Below are positions 1-12,819 of a stretch of DNA of 64,000 nt, piece by piece. The notes under the pieces were generated by a model that worked only from the letters and a program-made list of their open reading frames with translations, did no database searches and had not been told where the DNA came from. How positions within the stretch are numbered: position 1 is the first letter of the stretch; every line of letters starts with the position of its first letter. A program made the position numbers and the translations under genes. The stretch is taken from contig CM036617.1 of assembly GCA_020746105.1 (NCBI GenBank), positions 141,945,845-142,009,844 on the forward strand. Direction: 5' to 3'. Source of the stretch: Trogon surrucura (taxonomy: Eukaryota > Chordata > Aves > Trogoniformes > Trogonidae).

Positions 1-1033
1 CTTAAAAAAAAAAAAAGAGAGTTGTGAGTATGTATTTCAAAGAAAATAACACTTTGTGAATGGGTGTTGCTGCCACTACTACCTACTCCTCCACTTCTTG
101 CTCCCTGGGTAAGTCCAGAAATGTCTAGACATGGAAGATTATGTCTCTCAATAACTTTCATGTCAAGAGCCCTCTGGGTATCTTTTGACACACAAGTTTC
201 CAGTAGCAATTTTAGCTGATGTGGACACTGTGTTCCCTCCTTGCCCATGCTGTTTGTTCCTGTGCCCAGGCCAAGTCCTCTGTTTTGCTTATTCAAGTGA
301 TTGGAGCACGGAATTGATCCAGCTGAAAACTAACATTCCCCCCCACCTTTTGTTTTTTGGCTCTCAGCTGGGTCTGATCACTGACGTGCTTCACTGTGCA
401 ATCACACCAAGGGTAGTGACAGCAAGTGGTGGGGGTGGGAGGCAAGGAGCAGGCAGTGACACCAGTTGGACTGATGGTGAATCTAGAGCATAGGCAGACA
501 TGAACCACCACTCAGAGTAAGAGAAGAAACAGCATTCATCGCTCGTCCCATGCTGCTAGATGTCTTGCTCCAGGCAACCACCCATTGGGTTCTGCATGGC
601 AGAGGAAACTGTGTCACGTAAGCAACTCAGAACAAAATCAGACTGTTTGGAAATGGACTGACGTAGGACACTTCATGTCCCCGTGGCAGCTGGAACTCTA
701 CAGGCCTCTGGCACATATGAGGAAAGACCAGGCATGGTGTTGGGCTGTGAAGGGACCCTGCAAACCCCTCTGGTCCTGCTCTTCCACACGGCTGCTCTGC
801 TCCACCACCCTGTGAGAAAGTCCTTGATGTTGCGGTGACTGATCAGATGCTCCGAGCCAGAGGTTGGGAAGGTGGGGGGCAGGGGAGGAAAGGCAAAATT
901 TGATCCAAGGCCTGAACGTAGAGTGGGTAATGGCAGCTGCAACCACCGTGTGTGAGAGCTGTAGTGGAGTGGCTGGAAAAAGCAAACTATGGGTCAACAC
1001 ACATGAAAGAAAGTGAAGATTTCTTTCTAATGA
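1..1033. other. Non-coding stretch, no feature identified
   Basis: No recognisable exon, RNA gene or repeat family is seen. Open frames here are short, lack family resemblance and lack convincing splice sites. It is unique-looking sequence upstream of a CR1 copy. Confidence 0.5.
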
Positions 1034-1414
1034 ATCATAGAATCCTAGAATGATAGGAGTTGGAAGGGACCTCTAGAGATCATCTAGTCCCACCCTGCTG
1101 CCAGAGCAGGATCCCCAAGAGCAGCCACACAGGAACGCGTCCAGGCAGGTTTTGAAAGTCTCCAGAGAAGGAGACTCCACAACCTCTCTGGGCAGCCCGT
1201 TCCAATGCTCCAGCACCCTCATAGTAAAGAAATTTTTCCTCAAGTTGAGGTGGAACTTCCTATATCCTAACTTAAACCCATTATTCCTTGTTCTATCACT
1301 GGGCCCCACTGAGAAGAGATTGTCTGCTTCCCCGTGACACCCACCCCTCAGATATTTGTATACATTAATAAGGTCTCCTCTCAGCCGTCTCCTTTCAAGG
1401 CTAAACAGTGAAGA
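1034..1414 (-). repeat. CR1 LINE 3' fragment
   Basis: The plus-strand left edge reads as the complement of the CR1 tail (ATCATAGAATCCTAGAATG), followed by the usual GTTGGAAGGGACC block. Read on the minus strand it encodes the end of CR1 ORF2: residues resembling [19 protein letters not shown], then LRKNFF and a [14 protein letters not shown] block. It is a 5'-truncated LINE whose ORF2 remnant starts near the [14 protein letters not shown] motif. Such truncation is typical of target-primed reverse transcription. Confidence 0.93.
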
Positions 1415-1689
1415 AGAAAAAAAGAAAAAGCACCTGTTTTCCCCTCTCTCTCCCCTCTCCCAGTAGCAAGTACCATCAAAAGCAAAGTCTGTCTTCCTAA
1501 ACCAGACCCACCAGACACTCTGCGGGTTTTGAAGTGATTCGACCCAGTTCAAGAACAAAACGCTGTGTTTCTCAGTGGTCTCCACACTGGGTAGAGGGGG
1601 GTGGCGTGGTACGTGGAACAGAAAAGCACTCAGTCTACACTCAAAAGCGACCGACAAGCCCAAATCCTGCCTCCTCCCTGAAGCAACCC

Positions 1690-1998
1690 CGCGGCCTCGA
1701 GTGCCCCTTAGGGGCACTTCAGCGCCTCCGAGACAGCACCGGGCTGACCGCGGAGCCGCAGCACCCCCGCGGGGCTGCGCTTGAATAACGAATCCTGACC
1801 AAACCCCTGCCCCAGCCCCTCGGCGGGGCCCGGGGCTTGCCCCGCTGCCGGCGGTGTCCCGGCGGGACCCCTCACTCTTGCCCGGGGCGTTCCCTCCGGG
1901 GGGCTGGCGGAGGCCTCGGCGGAGGAGCGCGCCGTTATGGCGCCACCTGGCGGCGAGGCTGGGCCTACTGCCGCCGCCACCACCGCCGCGGGAGGTGT
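1690..1998. promoter_or_regulatory. CpG island 1
   Basis: The stretch is dense in CpG and G+C, unlike the AT-rich flanks: runs such as CCGCGGAGCCGCAG, CCCCGCGGGGC and a (CCG)n-like tract near 1970-1992. No TATA box or start codon of a recognised gene was found. In birds such islands usually mark promoters of broadly expressed genes. It could be the distal first exon of BCL2L14 or of an unannotated non-coding RNA, but nothing in the sequence links it to either. A strong CTCF-like motif lies inside it. Confidence 0.6.
1940..1953 (-). promoter_or_regulatory. CTCF-like binding motif
   Basis: The plus strand reads GCGCCACCTGGCGG. Its complement CCGCCAGGTGGCGC fits the vertebrate CTCF core (CCRSCAGRKGGCGC-type) at every position I can recall. 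It sits in the CpG island. Occupancy is inferred, not shown. Confidence 0.6.
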
Positions 1999-2865
1999 AG
2001 GCCTCTCCCCAGTAAATTGAAACTCAAAAATTATTTTTTTAAAAAATAATTATTTTTTTTTCCTAAAATTATGAATCAAAGAACTCCTTAAGAGCCTAAA
2101 TGCCTGCTTTTACTGAGTCTTCCTGACATTCAATAAGCGGCCACGTCACCTCGGGTAAACAGTGGATTCAAGAACTTAAAAGGGATGTTGGTCTGCTAAG
2201 AGTTTTACCAATCGTGTGACATAACAATCAGAAACATGGCGCTGTCAGGTGAAACTGCCTGGCTGGGTAATATCCCAAATTCACCAAGGAAAGTCTGGAA
2301 GGAAAAGCCTTCCCCTCACCCTAAAACCCGAGAGGCCTTCCCATCCCGCTCCCGGCCCCGCAGGTGCTGCGTGGGGGCTGGCGCAGAGCGGTGGGGTGGC
2401 CGGTGGGAGATGAGCCCCTGCAGGGCAGCCCTGAGCTACTGCCCTCCCATACTTGCACGGGGAAAAAGGACACGAGGTTGTCACCCCGTTGCTGAGATTG
2501 AAGTCAAAGATCCTGGTGATTCAAATCTTAAAATGCACGTTTCCGAATGTGGCTGAATTCCAGGATAATTATGGCCATCTTACAGCTTCTCCTGTTTTTC
2601 AACAGCAATAAATAGTTGTACCTCCCGTGTTAAAGCATTAAACCTTGCAGTAATAACTCTGCTATTGTCTTCTCTTTCAGACCATTTCTTCCTCAGGAAT
2701 CTCTACCTAGCTTTACCTGCTAAGCTGTCTTTGCAACAGTGAAATATTGTCCATACATGAGCTGCCGCCATCCTCACGGTGGCTGATGGCATTTTTAACA
2801 GCACTTGAGCCTTCCTATACAAGAAGGTGTAGGGGATACATTGTCCAAGGCGTGACCTCAGTCAT
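1999..2865. other. Non-coding stretch with AT near-palindrome
   Basis: No gene is seen. Directly next to the CpG island, positions 2030-2050 form a near-perfect AT palindrome (ATTATTTTTT then AAAAAATAAT). The frame at 2236-2556 has no family resemblance and is judged spurious. Confidence 0.45.
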
Positions 2866-3198
2866 GCTTATAAATATGGAAAGGGTGAGTGTCAGGAGGA
2901 CAGAGCCAGGCTCTTCTCAGGGATGTCCAATGACAAGACGAGGGCCAACGGATACAAGCTGGAACATAGGAGGTTCCACAAAAACATCAGAAAAAACTTT
3001 TTCACAGTGAGGGTGACAGAGCACTGGAACAGGCTGCCCAGGGAGGTTGTGGAGTCTCCTTCTCTGGAGACTTTCAAAACCCACCTGGACGTGTTCCTCT
3101 GTGACCTACTCTGGATGATCCTGCTCTGGCAGGGGGGGTGGACTAGATGATGTCTAGAGGTCCCTTCCAACCCCTAGCATTCTGTGATTCTGTGATAT
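2866..3198 (+). repeat. CR1 LINE 3' fragment
   Basis: It starts at a block like TATAAATATGGAAAGGGTG and ends with the CR1 tail ATTCTGTGATTCTGTGAT. The frame shows CR1 ORF2 C-terminal residues such as [20 protein letters not shown] and [14 protein letters not shown]. It belongs to the same broad CR1 type as the 1034-1414 copy, on the opposite strand. Confidence 0.93.
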
Positions 3199-4799
3199 TA
3201 TCAGTCAGTTAAGAATTTAATTTTTCTAAACCATGATGGTAAAACCACAGTGCCAAAAGCTTGGTATTTCGTTTGACCCAGCTGTACCCAGCTATGGAGC
3301 TGTCTAAGCTGAGCTCTAGGCTGCAAATCAGACTTCAGTGAAAGAAAGACCGCATGAATTTCTGCCCATTGTCACACCTAAATAAGCACTCCAGACTTGA
3401 GGATGGCGAGGACACTTACAAATCACATGCAGATAAGACAGAGAGTTGCTGCAGGTCTGAGAGAACTACTGCAGAGGCCTTGAGTGCAATTCAGCTTCCA
3501 AAGGTGCTGCTCTTACAGAAGACATCTACTGTCTTCTCTCTGTGCAAGGTTGGCATCTAGCACACAGTGCTGCAAGTCGCTGTGAAAAAGAAGGCAGAAA
3601 GAGCTTATAAAGCAAGACTTTATGAACAGAGAGAAACAGTGGATTGGTGTCCTGGACTCTATCCATGGATGAAAACAGTTTTGAAAATATGCATAATAGG
3701 GCATAGAAAAGCAAGTCACAGAACAAGGATATCTTACCAGTTTCTAGAGGGGTGACTGTTTCTTTATTTGTCTCTGTGCCACTCTCTTCCAGCTTTCTGG
3801 GACACGAAAGAAAAGAGAAGCAATGGAAGTTCCTCAGGCATCAGTGCTTCATGACATCAAATTGATAATTCACTCAGAGCTTCTGCTTTGGGAATTTGCA
3901 GATTCCTTCCCTGTTCAAACATATTTTGATGAGCAGCCAAATGGTTAATGTTACCTTTGAGCAGTTAGTGGGCATCCAAATTCACTCTTATTGAGGAATG
4001 ACGACTGTTCACAAGGCTCCCTGCTCAATTCCTGCAACAGCTACTGGGTAAGAGTGTGTGTATGTCTGTGTTTGCTTAACCACAAGATAAACTAAAGCAT
4101 GAAGCTTCAAGATTTAAAACAAGCAGAAGTTATCCTGTAATAAATATAAATACAAAATATTCTGTAATACAGCCATTCACAAAATAAAAGTCTTAAAAGT
4201 ACCAAACAGAAATCCAATGTGATTTGAGCATCACCTTCAATTTAGCCAAAGGAAGTACCTGATGCAAAGAATCCCCAGACGCAAGTGCTTTCCTGGTAGA
4301 TGCATTCAGTCAAAGGCCATTAGTGTTGAAAGTTCAACCAGGTAAAGGTTTAATACTTGTACTGAAAGGAATGTCTGGGCGTGTAATATAGTTGCTCGGT
4401 TCTGGCCTTGAAAATGTGGTCCATGAAACATCAAGGAGCAACAAGAGGTAGGGGAAAAAACTACACTCCAAGAAAGGACGAACAAGGAGCTGAAGGTCAC
4501 CATAGTACAAGCAGTGCCCTCACACAGGCATCTCTCTGGCAGTCACAGAACTTGAACTGTGTCCATTAACAGCCCCCAAACAGGTGATGTCACGAACCAG
4601 CTCTAGGGTCCATGCAGAAAGTCTGGTGAGCAGATAGGGCCAGAGACAAGGCTACAACATAGGTCCGAGGTCTATCCAGGAGACAAGATGGAACATAGGT
4701 GCAGCTACAGCATAGTGCAGACAGGCAGTCACTGTCCGGTTCAATCGCTCTTGAAAAGAATTTGGCTCTGCCTTGCAAGTACTTTGTGGGCAGTTGTTA
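3199..4799. other. Non-coding stretch, no feature identified
   Basis: There are only short open frames and no recognisable repeat, splice structure or RNA gene. Confidence 0.4.
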
Positions 4800-5665
4800 G
4801 ATAACACCTTAGCCTCCTCCGTACTAGACTAAACACGCCCATCTCAATCTCTCTTCAGAGGACATGAGCTCTAGGTGTCTTACCATCCAGTAGCCCTCTT
4901 CAATTTCTCCACACCCTTCTTTGGATATAGCGTTCCAGGAGTGGGCCCAGCTGCACTGAGCAGGAGGATATAGGAACATACCAAGGTCTGCGGGCCATGT
5001 CTTTACTGTTGTGATCTACTGTTCAGTTTACCTTTCTTGCTTTGAGAGTGCCCTGTCATCTCATATTCATCTGGTCATCCACCATAACCCCAGGTCTTTT
5101 TCAGCAGAATTGCTCCTCAGTCAGTTGCTGATACACAGGGCAATTCTGCCCTGGTGTGGAACTTCACACGGAACGGCTCTGCCATTTGTTTCTACCACTT
5201 TCCCTACTATGGTGTTACCTGCAGAGATGCTGCGGGTGTTACCCTCACAATCTCTGCTAAAGGTGTTGAAGAGTATCAGCCCCAATATTGATTGGGCTAC
5301 CCATCCCAGCCACGAATGAGATGAGCCACTGATAACTATTCCTTGATGCTGGCAATCCAGCCAATTTCCCCAGCAGTCCTTTTGTTTACTCTATACTTCC
5401 TCACCCTCCATATGGAAATGCTGTAGGAGACACCACAGGGAAGCCTCACTAAAATCAAGATATGTCCACCACCTTCTCCTCACCTGCATAACCAAACATT
5501 TCCTTAATATCCATTGCTGGCTTTATCTCAAGCTGAGCTTTGACTTTCTGTGTTTAGTATCCAAGTATCTAAGCAATGCTTGTGGAAGTTCTCTTTTGTC
5601 AGAGCATAAAACTCATCTTGTAAAATTCCTCCACAATGGGATTATGTGTGCCTGTGTTCTCCAGA
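4800..5665 (-). repeat. Ancient, strongly diverged CR1 LINE piece
   Basis: Blocks on the plus strand read as degraded complement of the CR1 ORF2 / reverse-transcriptase region. They include a block like CATCCACCATAACCCCAGG, one like GAGTATCAGCCCCAATATTG, then GGCAATCCAGCCAATTTCC, and last one like GGAGACACCACAGGGAAGCC before ACTAAAATCAAGATATG. The order agrees with CR1 consensus as I remember it. There are many substitutions and indels and no open frame, so it is much older than the other CR1 copies in this window. The edges are approximate. Confidence 0.6.
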
Positions 5666-8600
5666 ACTACTCTTTATAAGTCAGTCAGATCTCCTGAGTG
5701 TCTTTCTGCTTCATGGCTGATTCCCAGGGATCCTGCCTTGAAACTCCCTGAGTCAAAATCCACTGTCCTGAGCAGAGCATTCAAACTACTTCTCACCTTT
5801 CCAGCCTTCCTCCAGTCTCTGACCTCAAGCAAGGGCATGACAGGCAACTGAGACTGGTCCTGCTTTGGGTCACCACAGCACATCTCCTTAAACTCTTCAG
5901 CACCTTTAGGACAAAATAAAGAAGAAAAACATTTAGTTAAGTTACACCCCGTTTAGAATTTGACTGCCTTGTTTTCATTAGGAGAGGTACAAGAGATCTT
6001 TAAAGCTGCACATGGGCACTGCTAGAGCTGGTTTGGCAGTGGAGGAAAGAAGCGGAAATTTCCAGTGAATTGTCCGATGGGAAAGGGATGAGAAATGTAA
6101 TGGTTCATTAATGTTCATGCAGCTCCTACAGAGGAAAATCAATTTTTACTTGTCAAATTATTGGTCATTGTATCTATTAATGTGGTAAAAGATGCTGTTT
6201 GTCATGTAGCCCTTGGGCGGTGATTAGGCCTAGCAGTTCAGCAGCTTTCCTCATTCACGCAGGAATCAGCCCTGCTCTGCTGTAGGGAGCTGTGGCAGAG
6301 GTAACAACAAATATGCTAGGCTCAGGGAGACAGCACTGTTTCTGCCTCTGAGATGCTTATCCCACACCTCCATTTTGTTCTATCCACTAAGGTTTTGTGT
6401 CAAGGGTTGATGGTACAGGTGAACTTGGGTGCTGGGTAAGCCCTGACTGACACTGCAGCATTGCAAAAGTGGCCCGATCAAAATCGGCACGCCAAGCTTA
6501 AATAAAACTATGCTGTGTGGGGTACGCCTTTTGTCCAGTTACTGAACAGGCAGCAATTTGGGTTCTTTCTTTCCTCCTCTCACCCACCAAGTCCTCCATA
6601 CGATCCTCCCTTCTGTCACAGATGGGCTGAATCCAGCTTATTATTCCAAAAGGTTTACTAGGCAGAACATATAAGGCACTAGGGGAAATGCTGTCATTAG
6701 AAAACCATCGCTATCAGTCCTACTGGCACAGAAACGTCTGTTGACAGGGCAGGAAAGCAGCAGCTGGGGCTGTGCTATGGGGGCGGGGAACCAGGTGTTC
6801 CTCCTCCTCCTGAGATGAAGAAATGCAATAGAAGATCTTAGTCAGGCTGCAGTGACTGCGGTCCAAGTAAGAGCACAGAAATAAGTCTATTGCTAGCTCC
6901 ACAGTGAAGAGGTTGATGTTTAAATAAAATACAAATTAAAAAGAAAAGGCTCAGCAACTGTGGGGAAGAGAACCTATGTCTTTAAAGGCAGGTATGGAGG
7001 AAGCTACAGCTCATTACTTCATTTTTACAGCCATCATTATTTTCTAGGTTGTTTAACAGCATGCAGATGTTTCAAGGGCCTATTCAGCCTCCAGCAAATA
7101 AAATGCTTTTTTCTTTGCCAGTGACCGCAAGGTTTCCAGGAAAGGACAAGCATCCTCCCATGTATGTGGACAGCATTCAGCATACGATAAATATTGCTCA
7201 AATATAAATGGCTGGTATGAAAACTGGTAGCAGCCTGACTTGGTTAATAGCGTTGTTCTTACTGACAAATTCTAGACTCTCTTGATCCAAAGAAGTGAAT
7301 TTTAAATATTTAATAGTGAATCTTTGAACTTTATTTCTTCAATATCCAAAGCTGGATTGAGCCATGCTTCTATAAGTTGTGAGAATAAATTACTTTAACC
7401 ATAAGAGCAATGCTTATTTAAAACCTGGATTTTTTTTTTTTTTTTTTTTATCTAAAGAATCCATTATAAAGCTAATCTCAGGCAGCTTTCAGAAAATCTA
7501 TTCAACATTTTCAGCATCTCTATTCAGTGAGTAGAACTTGTTGCACGTTTCTTTTTGACCACTTCTTAAGAAAACAAAACAAAACCCCACCAAAATTTTA
7601 CAACCCATTGAGAAACAATGACACCTGGAAAGCCTAGGAGCTGTCAGTTTTGAAAAGATTTAAAATATAATATTCTCCTTATAGACACGCACATTTCTGT
7701 TTAAAATAACTTGAAAGTCACTTTGAAATTCAAATAAACCTCACCATGTCTATCAAGAGGTTTGAGACTTCAGCACAGAATTTACTCACACCTGATATTC
7801 TACTAATTAAGTCAATTAGAAAGTCTTCTCCTAATAACTAATTAGGACCCTAATTTCTGTTTTCAGTTCATTGGGCACTGCAGACTGTAAGTTACTTCTG
7901 AAAGTGAGACTTTATGTCTTGAACACTTATGAACGTAAACACCCAGCATAATTTCTCAAAAAAACCTCCTTAATCCCCAGAGTACATATCCCTCTTCACC
8001 CTGAAGATGAAATGTAATTAATGTTGTACCAAAAAAAGAAGCAGCAAGAAGGCACAGCAACTTTGGGCATAAAAAGGGAATCGGGACAAATGAAAAACAG
8101 AACTTCTATGTTGCAGGAAATTCTACTTTTTCGGTGTCTTGCTTTCTCTCAACTTGGGATGGAGAGCTGAACACAATTTTTCATTGAATATGATATTTTG
8201 TTTCAAGGCAAAACTAGGTATTTTACTGAACTGCATTTCTATGTGTTGCCCCATATAGCCCCCATATATCTCCTGATCAGTCCAGCTAGAGGGAAGAGGC
8301 TGTTCTCTGGTGAACGAAAATCAGGGCACAAAATGGGACCTAAACTACAACTCCTATGAAGCAAAGCAAAGCAGTTATATACAGCAATGTAATTGAAAAC
8401 ACCATCTGAGCATACCTTAATCCAAAGATACAAAATTTTAAAAAAAATGGGGTTTGGAGGGAAAAAGACATCTCATTACAATCCCACATCTCCCTAAAAG
8501 GATTTTTTATTCAGCAAAGCTGAAATAATTTCAGTGGGTAACCCCTTACCAACTTTTATGAGGAATGAGGTGCTACAAGTGATCTGTGTCTGTATCCATG

Positions 8601-9930
8601 TAAATAATGTCATTAAATAACCCTCACAAAGAGCCTTAGATCCAGGACAGTAAGGCAAGTTATAATGCTCACTACAAGCTTCCTTTTCCCTTTTGGAGTG
8701 ACCAGAGGGTCCAAATGTTGCCACAGATGCAGGCTGTTCCTTGCCATCACCTACAACTTCGAGTTTCCAGCTGGAAAAAAAAGCATAGAGGACAGCACTG
8801 TTGTCCGGAAGGACTGTACCTCAGGCCTCAGACCCACTGACATTTTTGGGAAGCCCTGTTGTTTTCCATGGGACCCTGCCCAAGCCCAGTGATCCACTCA
8901 TTTAAATTAATTTACAGAACGAAAGCCCTCATGATAGCAGGGAGTTTTGGAGATTTATGGCACACTGGAGTGCTAAGTCTTACGATTAATGGACTAACAA
9001 ATGCCAGAGAAGTAGGGAGATTGGAAACCCAGTATCTGTGTCTCGGAGGAAAAGAGCCTTATGCACACAGATGGTTGGTTTTAACTTAAATGGAAAAAGC
9101 AGCTTTTATTGTTAATGTTAAAAAAAAGTAGTAAATCCCAAAGGACTGCACAAAATGGATATCCCAAAATTTAGAAACCATGCTTTTTCCTCAGGAAGTC
9201 AAGGATTTTATTCCGCATATTCCTTTGGGAATTATTACCCTAATTTGACAGAAAATGATAAATTCTTAATCTTTTAATTATTGAGGCTTATAGATCTGCC
9301 ATCTGTGTTATCCACCAAGGTTTTTTTCCACCCTCTAGTAGCTGTGCAAATCACAGAAGTTCAGCTCATTTTGGGTTGCTTTTCATTCTGATACAGTGTT
9401 TTTCTCCGACTGAAAATCTCACTACAATACCTCTCTTCTGGAGAAATCCTGATCAAGGAATTTATTCTGTTTGACCCATGAGGATAACTAACCAACAGAG
9501 CCTGTAACTGCAACTGCATCAGCCTCTGAGCCCCTTGGCTCATATGGCTTCATTCAGCTTGTGGTTTCCAGTCCCATGCTTTCCACTCAAAACCATTTTT
9601 GCCTTCACAACTGTTAGCTGCAGTTTTAGTCTGCTGTGTAAGAACACTGTACGTATTTCCTACCTGAAGCTCATGAAAGTTTTCCATTCTACAAAGGAAA
9701 AAACCCTGTGCGTACTTGCACAAAGATGCCTCTTCAAACTACAGTAGCAAACAGGAGGAATTAGGACTTTCCCTTGGGCTGAGGTACATGGCAGCCAGGA
9801 AGTTTGCTCCTACCAGCCAGGCTGTGATAAGTGTGCATCCATTTCAGCTGGATGTCTAAGCAAATCTTTTTATCTGCATGTGTGAAGAACACAGGTAAGA
9901 AGTTGTTGAAACTCACAGAAAGCAATTAAA
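5666..9930. other. Long non-coding stretch, no feature identified
   Basis: AT-rich intergenic sequence with a T tract near 7431-7450. No exon, RNA gene or recognisable repeat was identified on either strand; all open frames are short. Confidence 0.4.
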
Positions 9931-10512
9931 TGGAATCACAGAATGAGTCACAGAATGGTTTGGGTCAGAAGGCACCTGGAAAGCTCATCGAGTCCAGCTG
10001 CCCTGCCATGGGCAGGGACACCTTCCACTAGATCAGGTTGCTCAAAGCCCCAGACAACTCGACCTTGAAGACTTCCCATGATGGGGCATCCACAGCTTCT
10101 CTGGGCAACCTGTTTCCATCTCACCACCCTCACAGTAAAGAACTTCCTTTATTTCCCATCTAAACCTACCCTCTTTCAGTTTAAAGCTATTGTCCCTCGT
10201 CCTGTCACTACAGGCCCTGGTAAAAAGGTCTCTGTCCATTGGTCTTATAAGCCCCTTCTGTAGATTGAAAGGCCCCAGCACAGTCTACCCAGAGCTTTCT
10301 CTCTTCCAGGCTGAACAACCCCAGCTCTTTCAGCCTTTTTTCACAGGGCGGGTGTTCCACCCTTCTGACCACCTTCATGGCCTTCCAACAGGTCCATGTC
10401 TTTCCTGTGTAGAAGGCCCCAGAGATGAAGACAGCACTGCAGGTGGAGTCTCACCAGAGCAGAATCACCAGGGGGGCAGAATCACCTCCCTCAACCTGCT
10501 GGCCACAGCAGT
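9931..10512 (-). repeat. CR1 LINE 3' fragment
   Basis: The left edge is the complement of a CR1 tail (AATCACAGAATGAGTCACAG, then GGTTTGGGTCAGAAGGCACC). The minus strand shows ORF2 residues such as ACSDRTRDNSFKLKEGRFR. The right end reaches the CR1 block whose plus-strand form is like CACCTCCCTCAACCTGCTGG, so this copy keeps more of ORF2 than the others nearby. It is frame-shifted and moderately diverged. Confidence 0.9.
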
Positions 10513-10915
10513 GCAACACAAATATTCAGAAGTATGCACAAAAGGAATATACCATTACAGATAACAAAAGCATCTGAAACAGCTCAGTGACATTAGGAAA
10601 ATACTCTTCTGTGGGTGGACGATATGTGGCCAGCACTAGTGTGGTTCAGTATGCACATCCCCAGATGTGTATAATGATGTTCTGGTTTGCCTGAACCACA
10701 AAAGTGCTGAGGAAATAAATTCACCCATCTGCTGAAGGATCTGTATGCCACTTGATTTCCATGCAGGCCTATAAGGTTTGCACTGGCCCTCCCCAAGCTG
10801 AATTTCACTCCAGCCCAAGGTTTTGCGCATATTTGGAATGAGGCCCGAGTTCAACATAGGACATAACTGCTCCACCACCGGTTTCTAGAGTGGTCAAGGG
10901 TATGCTCAGTTGTAT
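10513..10915. other. Short unannotated spacer between two CR1 copies
   Basis: It lies between a minus-strand and a plus-strand CR1 copy. No feature is seen. Confidence 0.4.
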
Positions 10916-11327
10916 CACCTTTCCTACAAGCACAGGCTAAAAGAGTTGGGGTTGTTCAGCCTGGAGAAAAGAAGGCTCAGGGGAGACCTTATAGCAGCCT
11001 TCCGGTACCTGAAGGGGGCCTGCAGGAAAGCTGGAGAGCGACTCTTTATCAGAGGACGTAGTGATAGGACAAAGGACAACAGTTTCAACCTGAAACAGGG
11101 TAGATTTAGATTAGATATTAGGAAGAAATTCTTTACTGTGAGGATTGTGAGACACTGGAGAGGGTTGTCCAGAGAAGTTGTGGATGGTCCTCCCTGGATT
11201 TGTCCAAGGCCAGGCTGGATGGGGCTTTGAGCAACTTGGTCTGGTGGGAGGTGTCCCTGCCCATGGCAGAGATGTTGGAATGGGATGATCTTTAAGGTGC
11301 CTTCCAATCCAAGTCGTTCTATGATCA
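10916..11327 (+). repeat. CR1 LINE 3' fragment
   Basis: The frame reads [20 protein letters not shown], then an [17 protein letters not shown] block, [19 protein letters not shown] and a final RPGWMGL, which is the classic end of CR1 ORF2. It is followed by GATGATCTTTAAGGTGCC and the tail TTCTATGATC. It is 5'-truncated and fairly well preserved. Confidence 0.94.
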
Positions 11328-12819
11328 CAGTGTTGTGCTGAAGAAGATACACCAGGGGCTGGTTTGTACCAGCTCAACACATTAAGATGGTAGTTGGTTT
11401 GATTACGTATTGAGCTTTATTCTGCACAGTTGATGCCAAAGGCTACCAGTCCAACTATAATTCAAGTGTGAAAATACTTTCAAGAGACAGCTGTATGTGA
11501 TTTTTTTAGTCTACGCCTATTTCTCATATTTCACCATTAATCTAGAAACTAAAAAACTTTGTGGTTTGTTGTTCTGTTTGGATTTGTGTATTTTTATAGA
11601 AAATAAAGGGATTAAGTAAAACTTGCTTAGATGGATTTTTGGCTCAGTGGCTCAGGCAAACTCTACTTACTGTCTTATTGAAAAGGCTGGGAGAAAAGAG
11701 GATGACACTCAGACCCTACCATATTGTGCTGGCTCCCAGACTCTGGCTCATATCCTTGGCACTCAGGGCAGATCACAGCCTGCAGCATCCTAAACCGAAA
11801 TGGTTTAAGGACAGGGTAGTGAGAGACTAGAAAGAGTGTCTTTACCTAATACCTCCTGAATCATGCCTAGCTGCCTGCCAGAAACTAAACTCAAAGTGGC
11901 TTTAAATGACAAAAATAAAAGGACATGGATTTTTCACACTCACTGTACCAAAATAAATACAGTCCACAATTATTTCTCTACTAAGAGCATCACGGCACAA
12001 CCTGAAGATCTAGAGAGTGCTTGGGTGCTGCCAGAGCAGGCTGTTTCATAGGAGAAAGAGAGCCGGGAGCTGAGGATAACAGCATGCAGCCCAGAGCAGC
12101 TTCCTCATGGACACAGGGCAGCCCCACGGTACCTGTGCAAAGCAAGGGGAGCAGGTTCGGTGGTCCTAACCGAGCACACCCCCTGAGTCTCACAATTCCC
12201 AGAGATGTCTGCAGCAAGGAGGCAGGTGCGAGGCAAAAGCCAGTGGGTCTGGAGGAGCGGGCATGCAGCCAGGCACAGGCAGAGAGGTTGGAACAAGGGT
12301 GAAGGACTGGGCTGAGATGCAACTCCTGAGCAAAGCAGGGAGGCTCCAGACAAGGCTCCCACCACGGCTCTTTTCCTTGCATCTGGTCCAGTGTCACACA
12401 GCCACATCATGGCAGAGCTACCAAGGGAGGAGTCAGGGGGAAAGCAAAAGATTAAATGGAGACAGCAGTACCTCTTGACCACAAACCTTGCCCTGCCCCT
12501 CACCACACGCTCCATTGCAATACACTGTAGGAAGAAGAAACAGAACTCTTGTGAAAAAAAGCTGCATCATTTGGTAACTTAAAATAAAAATTATCTTCTG
12601 TCTAAAGCAAACAAGCAAAGGTAGGAGCACTGTCAGACACAAACCTTAACATCCAGCATAGCTCTATGCAATCTCCCTTTCTACATTTAATTTCTGGTTT
12701 TAAACAGTTATATGAAACACAGGAATGAAATACAGCTGTCTTTTGGTTCCTTAATCTTCTCTAAAGATCCTTGTCTCTGTTTTACAGACACAAGCATCAA
12801 CTTGGTAACCCCAGGCAGC
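11328..12819. other. Non-coding stretch, no feature identified
   Basis: Several overlapping open frames at 11990-12515 occur on both strands because the DNA is moderately GC-rich there. None resembles a known family or carries plausible splice sites. Confidence 0.4.

Noticed and set aside
1073-1717. A 214-codon minus-strand frame as a gene
   Set aside because: Its recognisable part is CR1 ORF2 sequence, and the rest is unrelated flanking DNA.
10910-11352. Two opposed open frames as a small overlapping gene pair
   Set aside because: Both are the two strands of one CR1 tail.
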